A stretch of DNA of 52,500 bases from Neocallimastix lanati (nom. inval.) (taxonomy: Eukaryota; Neocallimastigomycota; Neocallimastigomycetes; Neocallimastigales; Neocallimastigaceae), in NCBI GenBank assembly GCA_016946835.1, contig JACVTC010000033.1, positions 102,501-155,000 on the forward strand, in the 5' to 3' direction. Shown one piece after another: positions 28,984 to 43,616 of the stretch (position 1 is its first letter; each line of letters begins with the position of its first letter). The position numbers and the translations under genes are program-made. The notes beneath the pieces were generated by a model. The model was not told the DNA's origin, did no database searches, and worked only from the letters and a program-made list of their open reading frames with translations.

Positions 28984-29598
28984 GGGGGAGGAGCATTTCG
29001 CAAAATTTCATTTCGGAAAGTTTCATTTCGGAAAATTTACATAAAAAGTTTCATTTCGCAAAATTTCATTTCGGAAAAGTTTCATTTCGCAAAATTTTTA
29101 ATAAATAAATAAATTAATAATAAAATAAATAAATAATATATAAAATTTAAATAAAAAACTAAATAAATAAAAATAAATATATAAAACTATAATAAATAAA
29201 TAAATTTTAAAATTAAATTTTTAAAAAAAAAATATACATATATATATGGACATATATAAAATATACATTATATAATAATAAATATTCATTAGAATTAACG
29301 CTTTAAAAAAATAAAATATTTTATCATATGTTTTAAACGTTTTATAATTTTTTAAAATATATATAAGAATTTTATATATATAAAAAAAAATAAGTATTAA
29401 TAATTTAAAAGATGTAAAGGATAATAATTTAAAATATAATTGTTAAATTTAAAATATAATTATTAAAAAAAAATATTAAAAAATAATATTTAAATAATTA
29501 ATTGATCATTTTACACTTTTTAAGTCCTTGCGCAGTATTTTAAAAATCTTAAATTGCTAATAAATTTTTTTAATAAAAGAAATATTTATAAATAATTC

Positions 29599-29655
<57 letters not shown>

Positions 29656-30793
29656 TGAGGACATCATAAAAAAGGGAGTTAAAAGTAGCACAAAATTAGG
29701 ATGATTTTAGGTGGTATCTATTTTTTTATTTTATATTTTATATTTTATATTTTATATTTTTTATTTTTTTATTTTATATTTTTTATTTTTATTTTATATT
29801 TTATATTTTATATTTTATATTTTTTTTTATTTTATATTTTATATTTTATATTTTTATTTTATATTTTTTATATTTTTATTTATTTATTTTTATTTTTTAT
29901 TTTATATTTTATATTTTATATTTTTTATTTTTTATTTTATATTTTTATTTTATATTTTTTATATTTTTTTTTATTTTTTTTTATTTTTTATTTTATATTT
30001 TTTATTTTTATTTTTTATTTTTTTTTATTTTTTATTTTATATATATATATATATTTTTTTTTTATTTTTTATTTTTATTTTATATTTTATATTTTATATT
30101 TTTTATTTTTTATTTTATATATTTTTTTTTTATTTTATATTTTTATATTTTATATTTTATATTTTTATATTTTATATTTTATATTTTATATTTTATATTT
30201 TATATTTTATATTTTTTATTTTTTATTTTATATTTTTATTTTATATTTTTTATATTTTTTTTTATTTTTTTTTATTTTTTATTTTATATTTTTTATTTTT
30301 ATTTTTTATTTTTTTTTATTTTTTATTTTATATATATATATATATTTTTTTTATTTTTTATTTTTATTTTATATTTTATATTTTTTATTTTTTTTATTTT
30401 TTATTTTATATATATATATATATATATTTTTTTTTATTTTATATTTTTATATTTTATACTTTATATTTTTTTTTTTATTTTATATTTTTATATTTTATAT
30501 TTTTATATTTTATATTTTATATTTTATATTTTTTTTTTTTTATTTTTTATTTTTTATTTTTTATTTTTTATTTTATATTTTTTATTTTATATTTTATAAT
30601 TCTTTTTTTTTTTATTTTTTTATTATTTATTTATTTATTTATTTTATTATTTATTTATCTATTTATTAAAATTTTGCGAAATGAAACTTTTCCGAAATGA
30701 AATTTTTGCGAAATGAACTTTTGCGAAATGACACAAAAAATTTTGCGAAATGAAACTTTTCCGAAATGAATTTTTGCGAAATGACACACACTC
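28984..30793. mobile_element. Non-autonomous Mutator-like (MULE-like) DNA element, copy 2
   Basis: 1810 bp, flanked by the 9-bp direct repeat TTTAATAAT (28975-28983 and 30794-30802). Left end GGGGGAGGAGCATTTCGCAAAA; right end (complement) GAGTGTGTGTCATTTCGCAA. Six CATTTCG(G/C)AAA modules on the left, about seven on the right, where the outer modules look like a second copy of the terminus. Same orientation as copy 1 and closely similar over the first ~650 bp. The internal poly-A is about 50 bases (29602-29653) against about 18 in copy 1, and the A/T-only array (about 29720-30640) is longer. No transposase gene; it would depend on an enzyme made elsewhere. Open frames at 29701-30700 are low complexity. 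Confidence 0.87.
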
Positions 30794-30802
30794 TTTAATA
30801 AT

Positions 30803-32576
30803 ATATATTATATTATAATTGTAATATTTATATTTTTATAACATAAATTTTAATTATATTACAATTTTATTTTATGTGTTATTACAAAAATATGTTATGT
30901 ATATTATATATGCGCCATATTAAAATTTATAAAATTTCTTAGAAATATATATAAATTTTATATATGTTTTCTTATTTTATAACAAAAATAATATTCATAT
31001 ATTAAACTTTATTTCTAACAAAATTAATATATATATAAATCAGTTTTCTTTATTTTATTTTATTAATTAAATTAAAAATTGATATATATTATTTTAAAAA
31101 AAAAAAAAACTTTAAATATTTAAATTTATTAATTATTGAGATATTAGTTATTTAACCCTGGAAATTTTTTTATATTAAATTTTTTCAAGGAATAATTTAA
31201 TTATTATATAATTTATAATAATGATTTAGTTTCTATTAATGTTAAATGTTAATATATTATGCATTATTTAAAATATAAAAATTAGAATGATAAATTGACA
31301 TTGTTCTATTTTTACTATAAATAAATTACTCGATTTATTTATTATTATGTATCTTCTAATTTAATTGACAAGATTTCAAATTAATTTATTCAATATTTTT
31401 TTATTTCTCATATTACAAATATTAATAAATTCATTTTAAATATATTATAATTTTCTTCTGGAAGTTTTTTCTTTTTAATTTTTTTTTTTATTTTTTTTTT
31501 TTTAATTTTTCAATTTTTTATATATTTTTATATTATATTGTTAATATAATAATATTAAATATTAATATTATTAATTAAATCTATATTTTAAATAATATTT
31601 ATTTATTTTATTTTCTTTGTTTAATTAAAGCATTTTCTTTAGTGCAATTCTTGTACCTATTATAATAATTTAAAAACAATTTAATCACTATTTAGATAAA
31701 ATATTTAACCTAATATTAAATTTAAAATATATATTATTATAGTTCTCTTCTTATAACTACTTTTTTAATAGTTTCACTTTAAGAAGATTTTTGATTTAAG
31801 GTGGTTGAACCATTTTTTCCTTTTATAATTTATATTAGTAATATTAAAGAATGAATATTTTTACAAAAAAAATTTAAATAATTATTATTAACATTTTATT
31901 ATATATACATTACTATACGATTGGAGATAAAATAATTTAATAAAATTTTATTTATATATAAATAATTCTAAATTTTTTTTTTTACTATTTTTTTTTTATT
32001 TTATGTGTGTGTAAAAAAAAAACTTTAGGAAATAAAAATTAAATATTTTTTAATTATTGTTAAACGACAAATAATAATAAATAATAATAATAATAATAAT
32101 AAAAGAAAAGAAAAGTAATACTTAAATTTAATAATAAAATTAAAGTATAAAAATAACAAAAAAAAAAATTAAAAAAAAAAAAAAAAAAAAAGATAAACAC
32201 AATTAAAATAGGGGTTAATGCAAAAAATATAAAAGTCTGTACAAATATAAATATTTTTTTAAAAGGAAATAGAAAATAAAACTTTTAGTTAATTTATAGT
32301 TATTTTATTATTCAAAATTACAAAATAAAAATTCTTATAAATATTTTATATCTCATAATCAATATTAATATAAATATATAAACAAATATATATTTTTTCA
32401 ATTAATAATTATACTAATTATATTAAATTGTTAATTGTGTTTTTTATGTATCTATTTTATTATATTAATATAACAATTTTATTTTCTTATTTTTTTTTCT
32501 ATTCTTCTTTTAAATAAAACAAAACATAATATATAATAATAATAATAATAATAGTAATAATAATAAGTAAAAATAC
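30803..32576. other. Intergenic spacer, no gene seen
   Basis: A/T-rich sequence upstream of the GUP1-type gene, with poly-A and poly-T runs (31102-31110, 31485-31502, 32173-32191) and AAT units before 32577. No exon or RNA gene recognised on either strand. Confidence 0.7.
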
Positions 32577-34920
32577 ATGAATAAAAAGAAAATTAATAAA
32601 ATGACCGGAAATACTATGGATAAAAAAAAATCACAAGACATTTTATATAAATTAAAGGATAGCCCCTCAAGATGGAAAACCCCGGAATTTTATTTTTATT
32701 ATTTTATGTTTGCATTAAATATTCCTTTAATGTTTAGATGTGCTATTAAATTTAGTTCTCGTAATTTTTTTTTATTCGTAAAAAAAAAAAAAATTAAAAA
32801 CTATATATTATATATAAAAATTTAACTTAAGCCTTTATTTATATTCATATTTTAATATAAAAATTTTAAATACTATATATTATGTATCAATAAATACGTA
32901 AAAATTCATAGCTGACAATGTGAATTATCCAAAATATAAAGACCTTTTAAGCGATGGATGGATGTTCGGAAGAAAAGCTGTATGTTTTTTGAACTTTTTT
33001 TTCTTATGTAATAATTTCTATAAAATTAAATATTTGAATAAAAAATAAATTATTATTAAATCATCTGATATTTCAATAAATATTTATTTCATACTTTTTC
33101 TTTATTATTAACTAAATTATAATATTTATTTAATTTTATATATTTAATATATATATCATTTTATTATTTTATTAATCAAATTATTTATTTTTTAAAGGAT
33201 GTTAGTGATTCACAAACAAACACGTTCAGAAGTTTTGCTTTCATATTACTTTATGTTCTCCTTTTTCATATCGCTGTAAGCAGAATTATTCAATTTTTAC
33301 CATATTCTATAAGTGTTAAATGCAGAAAAATATTTTCATTAGTTTTTTCAATGATTTTCCTTGGAGTTTTATATGGAACTAGTATAATAAAAATCATGAT
33401 TCTTTTATCTATAAATTATTACATTGCTAAATGTTTAAGAAAAAGTAAAATGAATCCAACTTTAACTTGGATCTTCAATATTGCCATTTTATTCTTAAAT
33501 GATATCTATAAGGGATATAAATTTTCTGCTATTTGGAGTGGTTTAGAATTTTTAGTAAGAAATATATTTATCAGTATCATTAATATTTAATATTTATATC
33601 AAGTTTATAATTAATTATTTATTTATCTACTTATTTGTTTATTTATTTATGCATATACATATATATATATATTTATGTTTATATTTATTTATTTATACAT
33701 TTATTTATATTCATATTTATATAATTTTATTTTTATTAATTTATTTATTTAATTAAATTAAATAAATAAATAACAATTTTAAAATTTTTAATAAAAAGGA
33801 TAAAAATAATGGTCTTATGCCAAGATGGGATATTAATTATAATTACTGTGTTCTTCGTTCAATTTCATTTAATTTAGATTATTATTGGTGTTTAAAAAAT
33901 AAAGAAGAATCAAAGGTTAGTGCACAATTTATTTTATTAAATGATTCAACAATTCTTTTATTATCATTAATATATATATGTAATAAATAAATATATATAT
34001 ATATATTTTTTTTTTAAAAAAAAAAAAAAAAAAAGGACGTTGAAGCAAAAATTATTAAAGATGATGGTACAAAAGATTACAGAGCTCGTGTAAAAGATTC
34101 ATTATTAGAAATGGACTACAATTTCTTTAACTATTTAGTATATATATTATACGTTCCACTTTATCTTGCTGGTCCTATTATTACTTTTAATGATTTCATT
34201 TATCAAGTAAATATAATATAATATAATATAATATAATATTATATAATAAAAATATAAATGAATATATGTTCCCTAGATTGTTTTATTTATTTTTATTCAT
34301 TATTTATTTAATTTAGATTAATCACAGAAATAATTTACCAATTAAAAAAACTCTAATTTATGCTATTCGTTTTGTTGCTGTTTGTATATTATTTGAATGG
34401 ACCATTCATTATATGTATGTAAATGCCATCATTAGAAGAAGAGCTTATGAAAACTTTACACCATTTGATTTTTGTATGATTGCTTACTTCTCATTAAACA
34501 ATGTTTGGCTAAAAGTAAATATTCTATTAAATGAAATTTATATTTTGTATTAGAAGTATTTAATAGTAAATTTTTTTAAATTAATTTATTATTTATATAT
34601 ATACATATATATATATATATTCTATTACCAAATTAATTATTAGTTATTAATTATTTGGAGATTCTTTAGATTATGGGCTATGGCTGATAATATTGAAACT
34701 ATTGAAAATATGAATAGATGTATGTCTAATAATTACTCTATGGCCGGATTCTGGAGAGCTTGGCATACTTCTTACAATAAATGGAATATTAGGTAAATGA
34801 TTATACAAAATATATATATATATATATATATATAATTATTATTTGTATATAAATAGTTCATTCACAGTTAATATTTAATATGTATATATATAATAAAATA
34901 AAATAAAATGAAATGAAATG

Positions 34921-34960
<40 letters not shown>

Positions 34961-35611
34961 AAAATTAAAATTAAAATAAAATCCTAAATATAATTAATAA
35001 TAATATATATATTAAATAATCAAATTAATTAATTAATAATAATAATAAAATGAATACAAATATCAATAATGAAAATAAAAATAAAAAGATATATCTATAT
35101 TCCACTTGGAGGTAACAAAAGTCCAATTATTAATAATGCTATTGTATTCTCATTTGTCGCTATTTGGCATGATATTTCACTAAAATTATTTGAATGGAGT
35201 TGGTTAATTATTATTTTCTTAATTCCAGAAACTGTGTGTACTAATATTATATCTAAAAAGATTAATCATTTACCTAGTTATCGCCATATTAAGTCTTTTG
35301 GTGCAGCATTAAATATTATCTTAATGATTACCGCAAATATGGTTGGCTACGTTATTGGTTTAGATGGTGCTAAAGAAATTTTAGGTGAAATCTTTGCTCT
35401 AAAACGTAAGTATTATAATAAATAAATTATAAATTCTACTATTATAATTATTATTTCAATGATTTTTAGTCATATGAAATAAAATATAATTTACAATATT
35501 TAAAATAATAAAGTAATTTACTAAATATATTATTATTACAATTATTAATTTATAACCATTTTCCTATTTATATATATATATATATATATTCATTTATTAT
35601 AATATTAAAAC

Positions 35612-35663
<52 letters not shown>

Positions 35664-35778
35664 CATCTTAGACATTGTATATTGGGTTTATATGCTTATA
35701 TGTATTATGGTTACAACTCATGTAATGTTTGAAATACGAGAAGAAGAAAAAAGAAGGGGTATATTCAAGAAATATTAG
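32577..35778 (+). CDS. GUP1: MBOAT-family acyltransferase, GUP1 type, 9 exons
   Basis: Multi-pass ER-membrane O-acyltransferase; fungal GUP1 remodels GPI-anchor lipids and was first described through glycerol uptake. Exons: 32577-32760, 32912-32979, 33198-33554, 33799-33915, 34036-34206, 34317-34514, 34644-34792, 35089-35405, 35672-35778; all GT-AG, in phase; 555 residues, as expected for the family. Signatures: [98 protein letters not shown] and [15 protein letters not shown]. His442 in WHD is the likely catalytic histidine; His in RAWH may also matter. The C-terminus [13 protein letters not shown] is typical of GUP1. Around ten hydrophobic helices are visible. No lesion seen. Confidence 0.94.
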
Positions 35779-36441
35779 AATCAATTGATGAGTTAATACA
35801 AATATAGTAAAATAAAATAATATATTTATTTTCATATAACATTAATAAATATTAATGATATCAACGATTGTATTGATTGTATATTAAAAATAGTAGTATA
35901 AATTTAATAAAGTAATTTAATAGTAAATTTATTTAATTTCAATATAAAATAATTAATAAGCATTTCTATATTACATTAATTTTAAATTATAGAATTGATA
36001 ATAATATGATAAAATCTATAGAATAAATAAAAAAAATAATAATAAATAAATAAATAAATTAATAAAATAGACAAAAAAAATTGGAAGTAATAATTGTTCA
36101 TATAATATTAATTATTTATCTATTTGAATCCATTATATATATTTAATGTCATATAACTTTAATATAATTAAAATATAATCATAGAAAAAATGGAATTAAC
36201 ATGTAGATACATTCATATTTATTCATATGTTTTACTAAATTAAATTAAAATTAATATATTTAATAAACTTTAATTCCAATAAATAAAAATATATATATAT
36301 TAAAATGAAATTTATTTATAAATCCTTTTTATTTTAAAATAATAAAAAAATATATTTTTTTATTTTTGAAAAATAGATTTTGAAATCTAGAACAATAATA
36401 TTTAATTCTTAATCAAATATAAAATATAAAAGTTAAATAAA

Positions 36442-36475
<34 letters not shown>

Positions 36476-36495
36476 AAAAATAAAAATAAAACGAA
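35779..36495. other. Intergenic spacer, no gene seen
   Basis: A/T-rich sequence between two plus-strand genes; only an AT dinucleotide run at about 36449-36471. Confidence 0.7.
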
Positions 36496-36909
36496 ATGGA
36501 AAACATAAGTGAACTTGTAACATCAATTCAAAAAATTTTGAATTCACCTGTAATAATCCATTCTTATAATATTATATCGAAATTCATTGGTATTACATCA
36601 TCTTTAATGGATAAAATAGCAGAAGCATTAGATAAAATTATTGAAAAGCATGGAAACTCAGAAATGTTTTTATATAAAGTTCATCTTGAATCTAATTCTT
36701 TATTTTATGAAATCCCTTGGCCAAAAGTCATTCTTGTAATATGTTTATCACTACTTTTTATTAAAATTATTCAAACAGCCTTTTCATGGCTATATAAATC
36801 AATAAAATTTATGATGAAAAGTCTTATTATATCTGTTGCAATTTCATTATTAATTGTTTGGTTGTTAGAAACTAGTACTCAAAAATTTTCAATTAATGAT
36901 GAACAGTAA
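36496..36909 (+). CDS. Small membrane protein, possibly Apq12-like
   Basis: Single-exon gene of 137 residues starting at ATG 36496 after an A-rich leader. The first ~75 residues are amphipathic helices (ending in YKVHLESNSLFYEI). Then come a hydrophobic helix (about 77-98, PWPKVILVICLSLLFIKI), an aromatic/basic linker with WLYKSIKFMMK, and a second hydrophobic helix (about 108-125, SLIISVAISLLIVWLL), with a short polar tail. Length, two closely spaced helices and the linker composition recall Apq12, a fungal nuclear-envelope/ER protein that affects nuclear pore assembly and membrane fluidity. The resemblance is in architecture and not in residues I can align with certainty, so a generic membrane protein is equally possible. 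The next gene upstream, GUP1-type, also acts on membranes, but linkage means little in a eukaryote. Confidence 0.6.
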   Translation: MENISELVTSIQKILNSPVIIHSYNIISKFIGITSSLMDKIAEALDKIIEKHGNSEMFLYKVHLESNSLFYEIPWPKVILVICLSLLFIKIIQTAFSWLYKSIKFMMKSLIISVAISLLIVWLLETSTQKFSINDEQ

Positions 36910-36923
36910 TTGGCTTTTTTTTT

Positions 36924-36973
<50 letters not shown>

Positions 36974-37809
36974 AACATATAATAATAGATATAAAAGGAT
37001 GAAGAAAAAAATACATTCATAAATTTTAAGTAATTCATTTTCAGTTTATAAAATATAATGAATGTTTAAGCATATTTAAAAATTAAAATTAATAATATAA
37101 ATAATTAGAATATATTATTTTATCAGTATTCATCATGTTTCTGAAAATCAATTTATAATTATTAAGCTAAATATATATATATTATTATTATTATTATTAT
37201 TTTCTCGATAATCATCGAGTTCCTGGAAATTGATTTAATAGTTATTAACTTATTTTAAATAAATAAATAAACTTTTTTTTTTTTCAATTGATTATTAACA
37301 TGGATTAAAATAAAAATTTTTATTAAGTAAAATATAAATAGAAATTATATTTAAATTATATAAATAAATAAATTAAATAGATATTAATTTAGTTATTATT
37401 TTTTAATTTCAAAAATTTAATAATCTTAAGTATACTAATATTTGATTGTAAACATCCATTAATTCCATTTTATAATTCTTCAAATATATTTATTTAAAAT
37501 AGAAATAAAACTGCATTCATTCATAACTTTTTTAAAATTATAAGTAGAAATTTTTAAAAATTCATTATCAGTAAATAAAATTATTTAATAAAATTTTAAA
37601 ATTAGCTCTTTATTCAACTTTCATTAAAAATAGTAATAAAATATTATTAATAATAAAATAAAATTAATATTCATAGCAAATATTATCAAAATTCAATCTA
37701 TTTATTTATTAATCGATAAAATATTACTAATTATATAAATAAATCATATAATAATAAATGAATAAATAAATATTATTAACTAAAAATGTTCACTTTTTAT
37801 TTTCAGAAC

Positions 37810-37845
<36 letters not shown>

Positions 37846-38137
37846 TTAATAAAAAGAATTAAATATTCATATCTATAAAAAAGTTCACTAATTAAAAAAT
37901 AAATAATAATGTCATTTTAAAAATTAATATGTTGATTTTTTAGTTTATTAGATTTAGTTTTATTATTATTATTATTATTATTATTGATTAATTGATTTAT
38001 AATTTATTTAAACTTTCTGTAATTTTTTTTATACTTAATTTTTTTATTTTTTTTTTTTTTTTTTACTTTTTTTTTTTATAATTTTATTTTTATTACTATT
38101 ACTATTATTATCATTTTATTTTATTTTTTTTTTTTTT

Positions 38138-38186
<49 letters not shown>

Positions 38187-38478
38187 TGCTTTATATAAAA
38201 ATGTACTTATTTATTTATTCTTATTCTTATTATTTATTTATTATTTATTTATTTATTTTTGTTTTTCTAGTTTTGTTTTATTTAAAAAAAATTGAAAAAA
38301 ATTTGAAAATTACTTTTTGTTAATATATATATATATATATTATATTTATTATTATTATAGTTATTATTATTATTATTATTATATAATTAAAAATTAATAA
38401 ATTTAAAATAAAAAAACTTTATATAAAGTGTCAATAACTAAGGAATAAAGATAAAGAAAGAATGAAATAAACATGGTC

Positions 38479-38512
<34 letters not shown>

Positions 38513-38609
38513 TATTAAATAAATAATTAAATAAATAAATAATGAAGATAATGAATTTAAAGTAAAAATAAATAAATAAATAAATAAATAATTTTTTTTT
38601 CTGTTTTGT

Positions 38610-38644
<35 letters not shown>

Positions 38645-38716
38645 TTTTTTAGTTCTTTGTTTTGTTTTTGTTTTGTTTTGTTTTATTTTTTATTTTTTCA
38701 ATACTTCTAATTATTA
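36910..38716. other. Intergenic spacer with long homopolymers
   Basis: Convergent spacer between a plus-strand and a minus-strand gene. Poly-A at about 36929-36970 and 37809-37841, poly-T at about 38140-38184, AAT units near 38485-38511 and a TTTA run at about 38608-38647. No gene recognised. Confidence 0.75.
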
Positions 38717-41700
38717 TTATTTTTTATTATAATTTTTTAATTCATCCTTTAATTCTTCTTTAAATTTCTGTTCTTGAGAAATGGTCACCATTAAAACATT
38801 GTTTTGACTCTCTAATTCTAATATATCATTTTTAAATTCTGATATTTTTTCTAATCTGTCTTGAATATGATTTTCATGTTCATCTACTACATTTTTTCCA
38901 TAATCATCAATGTTATCATTGGATTTTTTAAAGTTTTGAATATCTTGATCGAGACGAGGAATATCATTATACTTTAATTGATTTACTAATTTTTTAATTT
39001 TTTCTAATTCTACATTCTCAATATTAAGATTAACTTGTTTAATAACTTCCAGGTCTTTCTTATATTCTTCAATTTCCATCTTACGCATACTCATCTTCTT
39101 ACGTTTAACTTCAATTTCTTTAGAATAGTTACTTTTTTCTTTCATTAACTTTTCTAATTGATCACCATATTCTTTTACAATTGTTTCACAATTATCAGAA
39201 ATGGTAGTTCCCATTTGTTCTAATTCATCTAATGATTGTTCGGTTTGTTTAATATATTCTTTTATAAATTGAATACGTTTAACTGTTTTCATATTATTTT
39301 GTTTGTCCTTTAAAATAAACCGTTTTGTATATTCTATTTCTGATTTAAGTTGAGATAATGCTTTAGCTGTTTCTTTTTTCAATTTCTTTAACGCCATTTG
39401 ATTATTTTTTCTTTCTTCAGTCAATTCTACTAAATTTGATTGTAAATGATGATATAAATTTTTCTTATGTTCGAGAGTTGCTATTAATGATGTTGAATTA
39501 CTTTCATCACTAATATTATTTTTTAATAATTCTGATTGATCTGAAGAATTGGGTATATTAACATCTATAATATTGAAAATTATATTTAATAAAAACATAT
39601 AATTGTTAATTATATTTATATTTGAAATATTATTAATTAACAAATTTCAATTACTACCATAATTATTATTATTATTATTTTTTTTATTATTATTTGTTAA
39701 AAAAAAAAAAAAATTATAAAATAATTAAAATAAAATAAAAACATTACTAATTCTTTCTTTTGTATAAATATCGACTGGTGAAGACCAATGTTGATTTAAT
39801 GATACTTTTATTCTATAAGCTGTATTAGGTTCTAATCCATATATAATTGACACAAATATACCATCATTAGTAATAAACATAGCATAAGAATCCCATAATT
39901 TATCGTTTACCTTTATTTCAAAATCTTTCTTTTGTAAAATAACTTGATTATTTTTTTGTGAATTAGTTAGATTATTACTATTATTATTACTTGATTTGAT
40001 ATTATTATTATTACTATTACTATTACTATTACTATTACTATTATTATTATTATTATTGTTATTATTATTATTATTACTGATACCAATAAATAATTCATTA
40101 CTAGAGGAAGAAAAAGAAAGATTATTATTAGAGTATTCCATTATAAGTTGAGGTATAGGAAGTAATGTACTTGTATCAATACGATTTTGATATGAAATAT
40201 TATCAATTACATTTTGAGATGGATTTATAAATGACGAAGAATGCTGAATAATATATTGTTTTGTATTATTTACCATTGTTCGTAAGTTATTATTAATATA
40301 CTCTGGCAATATCCAATTAACTAATGCATGTGTATCCATAATAGTTGACACAGAAATATAAAAACGATCTTGTTTATCCTCTAGAGTTTGACATTCACAA
40401 GTAGCATATTTTCTTAAATGTCCATCACTCGTTAAATTAGAATTTTGCTTATTATCTGATTTAGATTTATTATTATTTCTATTTTGTGGATTAAATGGTG
40501 AATTCAAAAATGAAGCATTAGATGCTAAATGTTTTCTAAATCGACTTATAGCGGGTGATGAATTGATAAAATGTCTCTGTTCTTGATATTTGTAATATAA
40601 TAATTTAATTAAACTAAAAGGTGATATATGTTCAAATAAAGTTGAATTAAAAAATATAGTTGGACCATTATCACCAAAATAATTTTCATTTTTCTTTTTT
40701 ATATATTGACTAATCGTTATTACTTTTTCATTAAGTAATAAAGAATTAGTATTAATAGTATTTAGATTATTACTATTATTGTTTTTATTATTGTTTTTAG
40801 TATTATTATCATCAATGATAAATCCAAATGATTGGCATTGGCTTGTTTTCAATACTTCATTTCTATTTTGATTTATAAGTGATGTATATTCTATCTTATA
40901 TTCAAATATAATAATAAAAAACTTGTGTATAATGAAGAACAAGGCAAAAAGAATAATTTCTACGGCAATATAAAAACCTTCTTTTGTAATTTCTGTTGTA
41001 ATACGATTATGTATAATAAGTAATGATAGTATAACAAGAATTATAACTAAATCAAAACCCGATGAACATGCTACCATTAAAATATATATCACAGCATTAC
41101 CTAAAGAATAAATTATATTGCCCTTATCATACATAGTACGAACCAATAATACATTTATACCAATTTGAAATAATTTTAAAAAAAAGAAATTTCTCATTTT
41201 TGATTCAAAAAGATGAATGTAATAATAATAGGAATAAATTTCCATAAGTATCCATTCTATTCTTACTGAAAACTTAAGTAATGAATTTATATAAATAAGA
41301 GCAAGCCATATAATAAATAAATCAAAACTCTTGAGTTTTTTCATATAACCTTCAATAAATCTTATAATTGCGCCAAATATACTAAATTGATTTGTAACAA
41401 AATCATTTGAATTAAAATTTTGTTTAACCTTAATATTTGGTAATAAAAATATCTTATTTCTTATGGAATCATTTGAATATTGGTCCAATGTGTCATTATC
41501 TGATTCCTTAATTTGCTTAATGTAAGCTTCATTTAAATTAGCATCATTTTTGTTTCCATATTTTGTAGATTTCTTTTTAGAATAAAATTTATTATTAAAG
41601 GTCTTTTTTATTCCATTATCTTCAGTATCACTTTCTTCTAAAAAATCATTGAATGTATAAGTATCACCAATATCATCTTTTATTTCAACTTTACTAATGG

Positions 41701-41788
41701 TATTACTATTATTAATTTTAACCTCATTTATTATATTTTTTTTGGCTGTTTTATTTTTATTATGTTTTCTATTACTTAGAGTTGTCAT
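38717..41788 (-). CDS. AcrB-like membrane and coiled-coil protein, 2 exons
   Basis: Exons 41788-39748 and 39564-38717 with one GT-AG intron (183 nt, phase 1); 962 residues. Order of parts: a charged N-terminus (1-130), five hydrophobic segments at roughly 155-175, 201-217, 222-240, 243-261 and 271-297, a polar middle with a poly-Asn tract (about 560-610), a fibronectin-III-like strand region ending GLEPNTAYRIKVSLNQHW then SSPVDIYTKER (to about 680), and a long C-terminal coiled coil rich in Lys/Glu (about 705-962, for example LVELTEERKNNQMALKKLKK). Membrane helices followed by an FN3-like region and this coiled coil match the fungal AcrB/'ubiquitination network signalling' family by recollection of its layout. 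Biochemical role is not established. Other coiled-coil ER or Golgi proteins remain possible. No lesion is seen. Confidence 0.75.
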
Positions 41789-43028
<1,240 letters not shown>

Positions 43029-43490
43029 TTTTTTTTTTTTTTTTAGACTTAGAGAAAACTAAATTTAATTTATAATTGTAATAAAATTATATGATTTAAA
43101 CGAAAAATAAAAAATAAAATATATGAAATGAAATATTATATATTGTATAATTATAAAAGTGCGTTAGAAACAATAGTTTCTAACTTTTCCCATCCATCGA
43201 TGATAACACCACATCCATTATTGCGAGTAATAATTTCAGTATTAGTATTATCAAACGAATCTGTATCAGATCTTTCACCGAGAGGTGAAAATCCATGTCT
43301 TATCATTTCGACGTCGAAGCTCTTAGCAACGGTAGATTCAATACATTCAACGGAATACCATTTCATCATCAATCTAAAAGATCGACAAATTAATAGTATT
43401 ACGTTTGATAGAAACTCCGCAATCCCCATAAAATACAGAAAACAGTCGACGAAGTTTTGACTTCAAAATGTTAATCATAATTTGGTTCTT
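43029..43490 (-). mobile_element. LINE copy 3, 3' end only
   Basis: Minus-strand copy of the last ~450 bp of the LINE at 4040-6014. The protein end is preserved in one frame at 43429-43151 (MGIAEFLSNVILLICRSF ... GERSDTDSFDNTNTEIITRN ... TIVSNALL) and then the same 3' UTR and a poly-A tail (poly-T 43029-43044). Similarity to copy 1 fades beyond about 43490, so the 5' truncation point is not sharp. No target duplication was found. Confidence 0.82.
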
Positions 43491-43499
43491 TATTTTCGA

Positions 43500-43616
43500 A
43501 TATTGCGTTGGCCATTCCCTCTTATTGCATTTTAAGCCTTAACGCTCCTGGTTAGTTTGCCCTTGTAACGTCGGAATAGACAAGTGTTGTTATTCCGATG
43601 GTATAAGCGCCAACAT
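43500..43616. other. GC-richer segment with strong base pairing, identity unknown
   Basis: About 115 bp much less A/T-rich than its surroundings, next to the 5' end of LINE copy 3. An 8-bp perfect stem TCGGAATA/TATTCCGA (43571-43578 and 43591-43598) and an outer GTTGGC/GCCAAC pair (43507-43512 and 43609-43614) enclose it. On the plus strand the words CCATTCC, TTTAAGC, CCTGGTTAGT and GGAATA...GTGTTG occur in the same order as in eukaryotic 5S rRNA, but spacing is shorter and the GGGTGACC part is missing. It could be a degraded 5S-derived piece, part of a diverged LINE, or something else. Confidence 0.4.
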
